This document shows, piece after piece, positions 1 through 6,193 of a stretch of DNA of 50,720 nucleotides (the stretch's first letter is position 1; each line of letters begins with the position of its first letter). Origin of the DNA: a virus; the IMG/VR virus record IMGVR_UViG_3300023179_000002, positions 1 through 50,720 of that record; one strand, written 5' to 3'. The notes under the pieces were generated by a model. That model saw nothing but the letters and a program-made list of their open reading frames with translations, was not told where the DNA came from and ran no database searches. The position numbers and the translations under genes are program-made.

Positions 1-127
1 AATGTTTCACGTGAAACATTAACCCTTAACCTTTCTGCAAAATAAATTACCCTTTATGGGTAACTATAGGTGCATGGCTTGGCTTTGTATGACTCCTGAT
101 CCATTGGATCATGCGCCTTTGTGCAAG
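1..127. repeat. Left copy of 127-bp terminal direct repeat
   Basis: Bases 1-127 match 50594-50720 exactly, so the molecule closes into a circle of 50,593 bp. The length 127 equals a common maximum assembler k-mer, so I read this as the overlap of a circular contig. A headful-packaging terminase in the genome fits circularly permuted DNA. The window ends inside the noncoding origin-like region, so no gene is cut. Confidence 0.95.
3..18. promoter_or_regulatory. parS-like ParB-binding site 1 (perfect)
   Basis: TGTTTCACGTGAAACA fits the bacterial chromosomal parS consensus TGTTNCACGTGAAACA at every position. It sits in a 20-bp perfect palindrome (1-20). ParB-CTPase clamps load at such sites on chromosomes. 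No parA or parB is recognisable in this genome, so any ParB would come from the host. The same site reappears at 50596-50611 because of the terminal overlap. The match is seen directly; the function is inferred. Confidence 0.8.
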
Positions 128-130
128 GAT

Positions 131-146
131 CGTTGCACGTGAAACA
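131..146. promoter_or_regulatory. parS-like site 2 (one mismatch)
   Basis: CGTTGCACGTGAAACA differs from TGTTNCACGTGAAACA only at the first base. It lies 128 bp from site 1 in the same noncoding region. Confidence 0.6.
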
Positions 147-202
147 TGGTGCAGGGTGCATGGTGACTACGTAAAGGGGAGAGGCATAAGGCGCAAGGGG
201 AT

Positions 203-218
203 TGTTTCCCGTGAAACA
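203..218. promoter_or_regulatory. parS-like site 3 (one mismatch)
   Basis: TGTTTCCCGTGAAACA differs from the parS consensus at one central base (CCCG for CACG). With sites 1 and 2 it forms a cluster of three within about 220 bp, the arrangement usual for functional parS clusters. Confidence 0.55.
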
Positions 219-720
219 TGGATCATGGCCCGTGGTTAAGTACTTACTGGAAAAAGGTAAGAGGTTAAGGGCCCATTAACCTTGATTAATATCTCATTAC
301 ATACCGAAAAGGGATAATGATTGTACCTTTTTGGACAATGTTACCTGAAAATAAAAAGTTATTACCTGAAAAAGGTAAGGCCCCTTTTGCCACCATGGAA
401 AGATTAGATATTTCAAAGGATTATTCTATATATCTTTTATATATCATTTTTTTAATAATAATAAAATATTAATAGTATAATATATATATATATATACTAT
501 TTTTATATTGTAAACACAAAAGCAGTTTTTGAAAAACACAAAAATTTATCTTTGTTTTTCAATGGCATAGCCAGGGGGCCTTTGGCAAAAAAAAATTATC
601 CTTATTTTTCTAACAAGTTATGCCGAATATGTTGCATATTTTTTACTTTGTTACCCCTAACCCTTAATCTCTAACCTTTATTCGGTAGCAAATAACCAAG
701 CGAGGCGCGGAGATTAGTCA
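219..720. other. Noncoding, AT-rich, repeat-containing region; candidate replication origin
   Basis: No gene is seen here. An 18-bp motif with two mismatches occurs at 244-261 and 362-379; both copies end in AAAAAGGTAAG, which recurs at 50565-50575. TTACCTGAAAA occurs at 341-351 and 362-372. The 362 copy contains a TTACC...GGTAA inverted repeat. CCCTTAACC-like hexamers and their complements recur. Bases 411-520 are almost pure A/T, with an alternating TA run near 480-498, which would melt easily. I found no clear DnaA box (TTATNCACA). Short repeats beside an AT-rich tract resemble a replication origin, but this is inference. Confidence 0.45.
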
Positions 721-734
721 ATGAACCTTAGAAC

Positions 735-749
735 CTACACAAAGTGTAG
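735..749. promoter_or_regulatory. Short perfect palindrome upstream of the early promoter
   Basis: CTACAC-AAA-GTGTAG is a 6-bp perfect inverted repeat with a 3-nt spacer, about 50 bp upstream of the predicted early promoter. It could be an operator or a small hairpin. There is no further support. Confidence 0.3.
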
Positions 750-800
750 CCAGCTTACCCCTGAACATGTATAAAAGCAATTTTATTGCGCAAATTAACC

Positions 801-829
801 TTGACTCATGGGCCATGAACCGTTATATC
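801..829 (+). promoter_or_regulatory. Sigma70-like promoter of the rightward early operon
   Basis: TTGACT (801-806), a 17-bp spacer and TATATC (824-829) give a good sigma70-type promoter. Transcription would begin near 836, about 45 bp before the first gene at 882. This is the best promoter candidate for the long + strand operon. Confidence 0.6.
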
Positions 830-840
830 TATTCACATGT

Positions 841-860
841 AAAGGGCACTTCCGCCCTTT
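841..860 (+). promoter_or_regulatory. 5' leader hairpin of the early transcript
   Basis: AAAGGGC-ACTTCC-GCCCTTT forms a 7-bp stem with a 6-nt loop just after the predicted start site and before the ribosome binding site of the first gene. It may protect the 5' end or act as a weak attenuator. Confidence 0.4.
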
Positions 861-881
861 AATAGAAAGCGAGAGAAAACC

Positions 882-1073
882 ATGGCAAATCAAATCCAAG
901 TTCAAATCCAAGTTCAAATCAAAACAGTCTATGGCAAAGAGGCGATCTATCCTGTATGCGAGCAGGGCAAGCTTTTTGCGGCCTTAACAGGAACCAAAAC
1001 ACTTTCTCGCCAAAACTTGGAAATGATCAAGGCGCTTGGCTTTGAGATCGTTGTGCAGCAAGTGACCCTATAA
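882..1073 (+). CDS. Small hypothetical protein, first early gene
   Basis: This 63-residue protein has no family I recognise. The N-terminus repeats IQVQ, coming from a short tandem DNA repeat (CAAATCCAAGTT) at 889-920. The rest is a mixed alpha/beta sequence with a single Cys. The ATG follows an AAAGCGAGAGAAAACC leader, the spacing used by most genes of this block. As the first gene behind the promoter at 801-829 it should be expressed early. Function unknown. Confidence 0.7.
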   Translation: MANQIQVQIQVQIKTVYGKEAIYPVCEQGKLFAALTGTKTLSRQNLEMIKALGFEIVVQQVTL

Positions 1074-1103
1074 CCAATTAACCTAACCACGAAAGGAAAG
1101 ACC

Positions 1104-1808
1104 ATGAATCCCGAATCAATCCACCAAGGTTACTATTTTCAATATCCCGCGAAAATACTTCACGTTGAAAAACTGCCCGTGAATCCCGATTCACGTTTCA
1201 CGTTTGAAGGGTATAATTTTCTGGAATTTGTGGGCAAATCCCTGTACATGGATTCCAAAACAGGCAAGCCCAAATTTCAAACGGTTAACAATCATGCCAG
1301 CTATTGGATAGAAGCGGCTCCGGGTGTTTTTGTAAGCCTTGGCGGTTTTTATGACAGAGAAAGGTTTAATGTGGCCATGGCGTTGCATATTCAAGCGGGC
1401 CGCATAGAGTCTTTAATTAAAGAATTTTTGGCGAATGCCGCCGATATACCCGCTTATGAGGCGCGGCAAGCGGCAGCTATAGCCGAGGAAAAAGCGGCGC
1501 AAGCGGCCGAAGATGCACGCCGGGAGGCCGAAGCGGCGAGAAGGGAAGAGGCCCGAAGGCAAGCCAGAGAGGACCAACTAACCAAGGCCCAAGAGTTATT
1601 CAAGGCAGGGGACCGCATACAATGGGAGGAATTCGAGGCGCTTTGCGAGAGGCACGGAATAAAAATAAATATGCGCACAAAGGGAAGCGGCCGCGCCTCG
1701 GTGAAGCTCATCGGCCATGAATCAATGAATGTTTTGACGGGGAGAAGGCCAGATATGGCCCTACGATATGCCAAGGAATTGTTTCAGAAATTGAACCCCA
1801 CAACCTAA
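1104..1808 (+). CDS. Hypothetical protein with central Ala/Glu-rich coiled coil
   Basis: 234 residues. Residues 1-115 form a globular part rich in aromatic residues. Residues about 116-165 are dominated by Ala, Glu and Arg with charged heptads (AAEDARREAEAARREEARRQ), a clear predicted coiled coil. The last 70 residues are again globular. The ATG lies behind CGAAAGGAAAGACC. I recognise no enzymatic motif. The coiled coil suggests an oligomeric or partner-binding early protein. Confidence 0.75.
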   Translation: MNPESIHQGYYFQYPAKILHVEKLPVNPDSRFTFEGYNFLEFVGKSLYMDSKTGKPKFQTVNNHASYWIEAAPGVFVSLGGFYDRERFNVAMALHIQAGRIESLIKEFLANAADIPAYEARQAAAIAEEKAAQAAEDARREAEAARREEARRQAREDQLTKAQELFKAGDRIQWEEFEALCERHGIKINMRTKGSGRASVKLIGHESMNVLTGRRPDMALRYAKELFQKLNPTT

Positions 1809-1828
1809 CCAAGAAAGGACAAAAACCA

Positions 1829-2128
1829 ATGACAACACACACTAAAGGGCCATGGCATATCGGGCTTAAACCTGGGCCGATTATCTATGATCAGCATGGC
1901 GCACAGATTGTGAGTATGCGCGAGGCGTTATTGCCCGATGACGAAAACATGGTAAACGCCAAGCTAATCGCCGCCGCGCCCGAATTATTAGCCGCGCTGG
2001 TGGAGTTTGAAAATTTGGCTCTCGGGATATATCAGTCCCAGAATTTAGATGAACCGTATGAGGCATCTCTATCAGTCCTTATCGATAAGGCACAAGCAAC
2101 TATAGCACGTGCGCGGGGGCAGTCATGA
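1829..2128 (+). CDS. Conserved phage protein of the 'LIAAAPELL' type
   Basis: 99 residues. It contains NAKLIAAAPELLAAL at about residues 44-58 and a TKGPWHI N-terminus. This combination is seen in a large family of uncharacterised phage proteins, often starting HTPGPW and followed by NARLIAAAPELLEAL. No biochemical role is established. Its stop overlaps the next start (ATGA), so the two are translationally coupled. A diverged relative lies at 8420-8761. Confidence 0.8.
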   Translation: MTTHTKGPWHIGLKPGPIIYDQHGAQIVSMREALLPDDENMVNAKLIAAAPELLAALVEFENLALGIYQSQNLDEPYEASLSVLIDKAQATIARARGQS

Positions 2129-2334
2129 CTTATAAAACGACTGAAAAACAAATTGCGGGCCGCCGCTGGCAATTCATTCGGCGCAAGGGGCACACGGGGG
2201 CCGACTTCACGTGGGCGCGGCTGTATGATGACCGGCGTGGGGTGTGGATAGCCTTATCGGACCCTTGGCCAGGGGCCGATTATCCCTTGCGCGAGCTGAT
2301 ACGGCAAGCCGCGCAGGTATTCCCCGCCGAATAA
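2125..2334 (+). CDS. Small basic hypothetical protein
   Basis: 69 residues, rich in Arg and Trp. It starts in the ATGA overlap with the preceding gene, which supports both frames. I recognise no domain. It may work with its upstream partner. Confidence 0.65.
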   Translation: MTYKTTEKQIAGRRWQFIRRKGHTGADFTWARLYDDRRGVWIALSDPWPGADYPLRELIRQAAQVFPAE

Positions 2335-2371
2335 CCCCTAACCCTAACGAACCACGAAAGCGAGAAAGCCA

Positions 2372-3040
2372 ATGGAACAAACAATTATCAAAAACCGGTA
2401 CACTGGCGAAGTGATGTTAGAAGGCCAGCCACTAGAGTCGATTCTTGGAATGCACAAGCCCTGGCTGTTAGGCAAAGAAGGCGGCAGACGCGCATGTTTG
2501 CGCGGTGCAAACCTCATCGGTGCAAACCTCAGCGGTGCAAGCCTCGGCAGTGCAAACCTCAGCCATGCAAACCTCAGCGGTGCCGACCTGCGCGGTGCCG
2601 ACCTCAGCCATGCAAACCTCAGCGAGGCCGACCTCAGCCATGCAAACCTCAGCGAGGCCGACCTCAGCCATGCAAACCTCAGCGATGCAAGCCTCATCGG
2701 TGCAAACCTCAGCGGTGCCGACCTGCGCGGTGCCGACCTCAGCGAGGCCGACTTGTGCGGTGCGAACATGAACGGTATTAGCTTGGAGGATACCATAGGA
2801 AACAAATTACAGGTAAAAAGCCTGCAACTTGAAAGATACTCAATAGCCTACACAGCTTTAGATTTGCAGATTGGTTGTAAGGTCTACGATATCTCTCAAT
2901 GGTGGGCATTTGATGATATCACAATAGAACAAATGGACAAAGGCGCGCTGGATTGGTGGAAAAAATGGAAACCAATTTTGCAACAAATTATTGAGGCATC
3001 TCCAGCGACACCGACAGGGCGGGGAAAGGCAGGTAAGTGA
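2372..3040 (+). CDS. Pentapeptide-repeat protein with a phage C-terminal extension
   Basis: 222 residues. Residues about 40-135 are pentapeptide repeats of the A(N/D)LS(G/H/E) type, which fold into a right-handed quadrilateral beta-helix. Some family members mimic DNA and inhibit gyrase (Qnr, MfpA), but most have no known role. The C-terminal ~85 residues are not repeats and end in QIIEASPATPTG. Nearly the same tail ends the protein at 8064-8420, and the DNA matches there too, so the domain looks swapped between genes. The ATG has the AAAGCGAGAAAGCC leader. Confidence 0.88.
   Translation: MEQTIIKNRYTGEVMLEGQPLESILGMHKPWLLGKEGGRRACLRGANLIGANLSGASLGSANLSHANLSGADLRGADLSHANLSEADLSHANLSEADLSHANLSDASLIGANLSGADLRGADLSEADLCGANMNGISLEDTIGNKLQVKSLQLERYSIAYTALDLQIGCKVYDISQWWAFDDITIEQMDKGALDWWKKWKPILQQIIEASPATPTGRGKAGK
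2488..2770 (+). repeat. 15/30-bp tandem repeats encoding pentapeptides
   Basis: Units around GGTGCAAACCTCAGC and GAGGCCGACCTCAGC alternate, giving a 30-bp higher-order period in the middle (about 2600-2690). The near-identity of units at the DNA level suggests recent expansion by slippage or recombination. It causes long open frames on all strands that are not genes. Confidence 0.85.
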
Positions 3041-3096
3041 TGACACAAGCCAAATCGTGGAAAGATAACTATCGCGTAAATTTAACTACTGATTAA
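3040..3096 (+). pseudogene. 18-codon remnant left by cassette recombination
   Basis: An ATG overlapping the stop of the pentapeptide gene opens an 18-codon frame ending RVNLTTD. Its 3' end and the following leader (3072-3120) are nearly the same as the 3' end and leader of the next gene (3494-3537). The upstream junction (AGGTAAGTGATGACACA) matches the sequence after the gene ending at 8420. This short frame therefore looks like a gene whose body was lost by recombination between repeated ends. Confidence 0.5.
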
Positions 3097-3124
3097 CCCC
3101 TAGCAAAGAAAGCGAGAAAGCACC

Positions 3125-3511
3125 ATGTACCCCTTAACCAAAATCAATAAAAAAACAAACGCCTTGCATGTTTGGATACACCCGAAAGACAGGCCGGATT
3201 TGCGCCGCGCCTTGGCCGAATATGGCCTAGCTACGGCATGGGCCGATTTGTGGGATCGTACTCAAGCAAGTGGCGGGATAGCACCAATGCCGCCCGAATT
3301 ATGCGGCCTGACCGATGATCCTTATTGCTTGGCCGAATATGCAAGCCCCCTAGAGGACGGCAATGGGGTGCACGTGACGGGCCGATTGTGGCACTATCCC
3401 AACTATATGCTGGAATGCGCAATGGAAAAGCTGTTGCGGGGCCGAACCGTAGTCTTCGATTGCTGGCATGTGACGCCGGACGAAGGCGAAACGCGCAAAT
3501 TTAACTACTGA
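3125..3511 (+). CDS. Hypothetical early protein
   Basis: 128 residues, rich in Trp, Cys and acidic residues, with no recognised domain. The ATG follows AAAGAAAGCGAGAAAGCACC, a leader shared with its neighbours. The coding strand is strongly enriched in GCCGA (see findings). Confidence 0.65.
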   Translation: MYPLTKINKKTNALHVWIHPKDRPDLRRALAEYGLATAWADLWDRTQASGGIAPMPPELCGLTDDPYCLAEYASPLEDGNGVHVTGRLWHYPNYMLECAMEKLLRGRTVVFDCWHVTPDEGETRKFNY

Positions 3512-3537
3512 CTAACCCCAGAAAGCGAGAAAACACC

Positions 3538-3810
3538 ATGAGGATATCCAAAACAGAATATCTAGCGCGCGGCGGGGGGAAGAATGAAGCACAATATAAA
3601 ACACGATCAAAAAGCGGTCGCTGGGTGTATCACACAACAGACACGCCGTATGAGAGGGCCTTGAGGGCACAGCTGCGGGCAGCTGAGGCCCTTCAAAGTA
3701 GCGGCATTGGCTTTTATAAAGAGGTGGCAAGTTTTCTGGAAGCCGAACTAAGAGCCAGTAAACAAGGCAATGCTATGAAACACCCTAACCAGGAAAGCCC
3801 CGGACCATGA
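3538..3810 (+). CDS. Hypothetical early protein
   Basis: 90 residues, basic N-terminal half followed by a helix-rich segment. No domain recognised. The leader AGAAAGCGAGAAAACACC precedes the ATG. Its stop overlaps the next start in an ATGA. Confidence 0.6.
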   Translation: MRISKTEYLARGGGKNEAQYKTRSKSGRWVYHTTDTPYERALRAQLRAAEALQSSGIGFYKEVASFLEAELRASKQGNAMKHPNQESPGP

Positions 3811-4166
3811 CTCTTAGAGCACGCAGAGACCCGACCAGAATCGTGATGCTGAAGCGATTGCGGGGCCGATATGAGATATTCTTGCAGACCGAGAGTAAGG
3901 ACCGGCGCCGATATCTGTATGTCAGAGATATACGCTACGGGATCAAGGCGAGGCCGACCATATGCCGGCGCCAATACCATAAAATCTCAGTGATATACCC
4001 TGGGGGGTTTGATCCACCTAGGTATGTGACCCAAGCCCTTGAAACCCTGTTTAAACGGCCCCACGGCCGGCAAACACGGTTTGCGCGGGCCGCTATGGCG
4101 GGGCCGACCGTGGCGAACGTGCAAGCGGCCTATACACCCTTAACCAAGAAGGACCTTGGACCATGA
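3807..4166 (+). CDS. Arg-rich hypothetical protein
   Basis: 119 residues, highly basic (Arg/Lys about one residue in five), suggesting nucleic-acid binding, though no fold is recognised. It starts in an ATGA overlap with the upstream gene and ends in another with the downstream gene, so it sits in a coupled chain. Confidence 0.6.
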   Translation: MTLRARRDPTRIVMLKRLRGRYEIFLQTESKDRRRYLYVRDIRYGIKARPTICRRQYHKISVIYPGGFDPPRYVTQALETLFKRPHGRQTRFARAAMAGPTVANVQAAYTPLTKKDLGP

Positions 4167-4465
4167 CTCATTGCTCCCCGATCTGGCACCGAACCGGTGC
4201 CGACACTGGCTCCGGTGCCCCTGTGAAGGGCCGAGGCCGAAAGACGTGGCCCGAGATTATCCGAACGATCCGGCTTTTTCTGTATATGCTCAGCACGTTT
4301 GTGCTGGTCACGGGCATATGGGCCGGTGCCGATCGCGTGGCGACAAGCTACGCGACCTTAACCAAGGCCGTTGTCCGGCAAACTCACTGCGCCGAGCAAT
4401 GGGCCGAGGTTTTAATGCCCTTGGCGAAGCGGAGCCGATCAACCCAAACTGTAAGAAAGGACTAA
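4163..4465 (+). CDS. Small single-pass membrane protein
   Basis: 100 residues. Residues about 33-56 (IIRTIRLFLYMLSTFVLVTG) form one predicted membrane segment preceded by positive charges. The leader AACCAAGAAGGACCTTGGACC precedes the ATG, which overlaps the upstream stop. A longer open frame from 4156 overlaps it, but the phage-style leader at 4471 marks the true start of that one. Confidence 0.55.
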   Translation: MTHCSPIWHRTGADTGSGAPVKGRGRKTWPEIIRTIRLFLYMLSTFVLVTGIWAGADRVATSYATLTKAVVRQTHCAEQWAEVLMPLAKRSRSTQTVRKD

Positions 4466-4470
4466 GGACC

Positions 4471-4980
4471 ATGAAACTTTATTTTATTGACCATGCCACT
4501 GAGCAGGGCCGACGCCGACAATGGACAACGACCCTGCGCCGATTGAAACAAATCTATGCAGAGCTGGCCGACGACCAGAAAGCCGATGCCGTGGCCGAGG
4601 CCTACGAGTGCCCCCGCACGACGAAAAAAATGCAGGAGCAGTGGGCCGATTTTCTTGGTCGGTTACAGGCCGCGCCGAAGGAGATGCCCGCCGACGCCGA
4701 TCTTGCCGTGGTTCCTCAGGCGCCGGTGCCGCGCCTCCCCTATCGCGCCCTCGTGTCGGCACGTTACGATATGCGATGGACCATGGACCAATATCAATGG
4801 CCCGTGGAGTTGGTGATCACCGATAAGCAGACCGGCGCCGTTTATTCTTTCGGCAAGGATCTCGATGAAGCCCGGCGCGTGTACCAGCGATTGCAAAAAA
4901 CTTTTCGTGGCAGCCACCGAGTTTTCGAGGCCGAAGTGGCAAAAGTTTTGGAAGAGAGGAACCATGTTAACCAAAAATAG
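4471..4980 (+). CDS. Hypothetical early protein
   Basis: 169 residues. I chose the ATG at 4471 because it is preceded by GTAAGAAAGGACTAAGGACC, the leader used across this block, although the frame stays open to 4156. The protein is Ala/Glu/Arg-rich in the first half (RRLKQIYAELADDQKADAVA) and mixed afterwards. No known domain. Confidence 0.6.
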   Translation: MKLYFIDHATEQGRRRQWTTTLRRLKQIYAELADDQKADAVAEAYECPRTTKKMQEQWADFLGRLQAAPKEMPADADLAVVPQAPVPRLPYRALVSARYDMRWTMDQYQWPVELVITDKQTGAVYSFGKDLDEARRVYQRLQKTFRGSHRVFEAEVAKVLEERNHVNQK

Positions 4981-5035
4981 ATTGACACACACCGACCGTT
5001 GCCGTACCATCCAGCCCCAGAAAGGTAGAAAGACC

Positions 5036-5266
5036 ATGGACCATGAATCTCGCGCCGACATGCCCGACTTTAACGCATGGGCTTTCGCTATTTTTCGCCT
5101 GACATTCGGAGAAAAAGAAGACGAGCAGGTGGTGATTGACCGCCTGAAGCTGGCGCTTGCGGCAGCTTATAGCCGAGGCTTCGCGCATGCTGTGGCCGGT
5201 GCCGACCTCCCTAAAAAAGCAAAACCTCGGAAACCCCACAAGCCCAAGCCGCGGGGGAAAAAATGA
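5036..5266 (+). CDS. Small protein with Lys/Pro-rich tail
   Basis: 76 residues. A helical body (DRLKLALAAAYSRGFAHAVA) is followed by a KPRKPHKPKPRGKK tail that could bind nucleic acid or RNA polymerase. The ATG at 5036 follows AGAAAGGTAGAAAGACC. An in-frame ATG at 4963, also with a fair leader, would add 24 residues. It ends 8 bp before the tRNA-like gene. Confidence 0.6.
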   Translation: MDHESRADMPDFNAWAFAIFRLTFGEKEDEQVVIDRLKLALAAAYSRGFAHAVAGADLPKKAKPRKPHKPKPRGKK

Positions 5267-5274
5267 CAAGATAT

Positions 5275-5357
5275 GTGCATGTAGCCCAGTTGGTTGAGGC
5301 GAATCCTTGTGCGCACAGGGAGGAAAGATACAGGTTCGAGTCCTGTCATGCACACCA
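5275..5357 (+). tRNA. tRNA-like gene, isotype unclear, abnormal anticodon arm
   Basis: The acceptor stem GTGCATG (5275-5281) pairs perfectly with CATGCAC (5347-5353), followed by A73 and an encoded CCA (5355-5357). The T arm is perfect: ACAGG-TTCGAGT-CCTGT. The D arm keeps AG..GG and a 3-bp stem (GCC/GGC). The section between the D and T arms is 29 nt instead of about 23. It folds best as TCCTTGT/ACAGGGA closing a GCGC tetraloop, which leaves no normal 7-nt anticodon loop. A forced reading gives anticodon GCG with poor flanking bases. It may be a degenerate tRNA, a mimic, or need unusual processing. Confidence 0.65.
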
Positions 5358-5375
5358 CAACAAAGGAGAGAACCA

Positions 5376-5591
5376 ATGACCGCAACACAATTCTTAGATT
5401 ACATTCACAAGGCGGGAAGTGTTCCCGAAAAGCTTGAAGCTGTGGCTGAATACCTGAATGATTACCCAAATACACCCGTATTTGACCTGAAGTGCATGCT
5501 CCGGGCTGCAGCGTACGCTTCTCGTAGAGGTATTAGAAAATACTACCCTAGCGCAGAGCCGTCACCCCAGTACGATGACGATGGAGCCTAG
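5376..5591 (+). CDS. Small hypothetical protein downstream of the tRNA-like gene
   Basis: 71 residues. The ATG at 5376 has a strong AAAGGAGAG site. The sequence (LDYIHKAGSVPEKLEAVAEYL) looks helical, and the C-terminus is acidic (YDDDGA). No known family. Confidence 0.65.
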   Translation: MTATQFLDYIHKAGSVPEKLEAVAEYLNDYPNTPVFDLKCMLRAAAYASRRGIRKYYPSAEPSPQYDDDGA

Positions 5592-5594
5592 GAC

Positions 5595-5771
5595 ATGGCG
5601 ATCTGCGATGTTTGCGCAGCACAAAACAAGTGTACGTGGCCCGAAGGGCATGTATGCACGTGGTGGTGCGGCCACTGTGACCATTGCGGTTTGGACGATC
5701 AATCAGTTTGCGACGAGAGCGATTGGCAGTGGCCCAAGGGATCTCGGAACTGGGGACAAAGGGAGTTTTAA
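5595..5771 (+). CDS. Cys-rich mini-protein, possible zinc binder
   Basis: A 58-residue frame with eight Cys: CDVC near the start, then C13, C21, C25, C28, C31 (CGHCDHC) and C39, plus six Trp. Paired CxxC motifs suggest a small zinc ribbon. The ATG lies 4 bp after the previous stop. It is in a different frame from a longer open frame at 5575-5793, whose sequence looks non-biological. The next gene begins 24 bp later with an AGGAGG site. Confidence 0.55.
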   Translation: MAICDVCAAQNKCTWPEGHVCTWWCGHCDHCGLDDQSVCDESDWQWPKGSRNWGQREF

Positions 5772-5794
5772 CCGTGAACACACAGGAGGCTGAA

Positions 5795-6193
5795 ATGCCC
5801 TTGGACATTGCGCCCTTAGACCCGAACGATCCGGCAGTCATCGACGAAGTGATGTTTGATGTTGTTCAGCCATTGACCATTGATCCTGATACATTGAAAG
5901 AGCTCATGGATATGGGTATCGTAGATACAGGTTTCTCGCTTCAGGACAAAGAAGCGTGTCTTAGCTTGCGTTTTTGTGCCCTAGAGTGGGAATACGTCTC
6001 CGCGGAACGTTCCCCGATCCCTGAGCATGGAGGGGCGGTCATCTGGCCTGGTTACAGTGAAATTGTAACCTATGAGATACAGCCCTCTCTTGATACACTG
6101 GAGAGGCTGGGCTTTAAGATAACGGCAAAAGGCCTTGGGTCCATTGAGAATTACAAAGAAACATTAGAGGCGGAGGCTGCGTATGGAATCTAA
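5795..6193 (+). CDS. Acidic hypothetical protein preceding cysS
   Basis: 132 residues. The ATG at 5795 sits 5 bp after a perfect AGGAGG (5784-5789). The open frame extends upstream, but that part overlaps the Cys-rich gene. The protein is acidic (PLDPNDPAVIDEVMFDVV) and mixed alpha/beta. Its last 11 bp overlap the start of cysS, so the two are probably coupled. Confidence 0.65.
   Translation: MPLDIAPLDPNDPAVIDEVMFDVVQPLTIDPDTLKELMDMGIVDTGFSLQDKEACLSLRFCALEWEYVSAERSPIPEHGGAVIWPGYSEIVTYEIQPSLDTLERLGFKITAKGLGSIENYKETLEAEAAYGI

Noticed and set aside
2488-2770. CRISPR-like repeat array
   Set aside because: The 15/30-bp units are in frame and encode pentapeptide repeats; there are no unique spacers.
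2344-2805. 153-codon antisense frame and other long frames over the pentapeptide gene
   Set aside because: They come from the repetitive DNA and give low-complexity sequences such as repeated LRSA.
4156-4980. Single 274-residue protein
   Set aside because: The leader and ATG at 4471 match the phage gene-start pattern, and 4163-4465 encodes a credible membrane protein in another frame.
5330-5357. The tRNA 3' half as an attP integration site
   Set aside because: No integrase gene is present, and the element is a whole tRNA-like structure, not a fragment.
5575-5793. 72-codon frame over the Cys-rich gene
   Set aside because: The shorter frame 5595-5771 has ordered CxxC motifs, tight spacing to its neighbours and a better composition.
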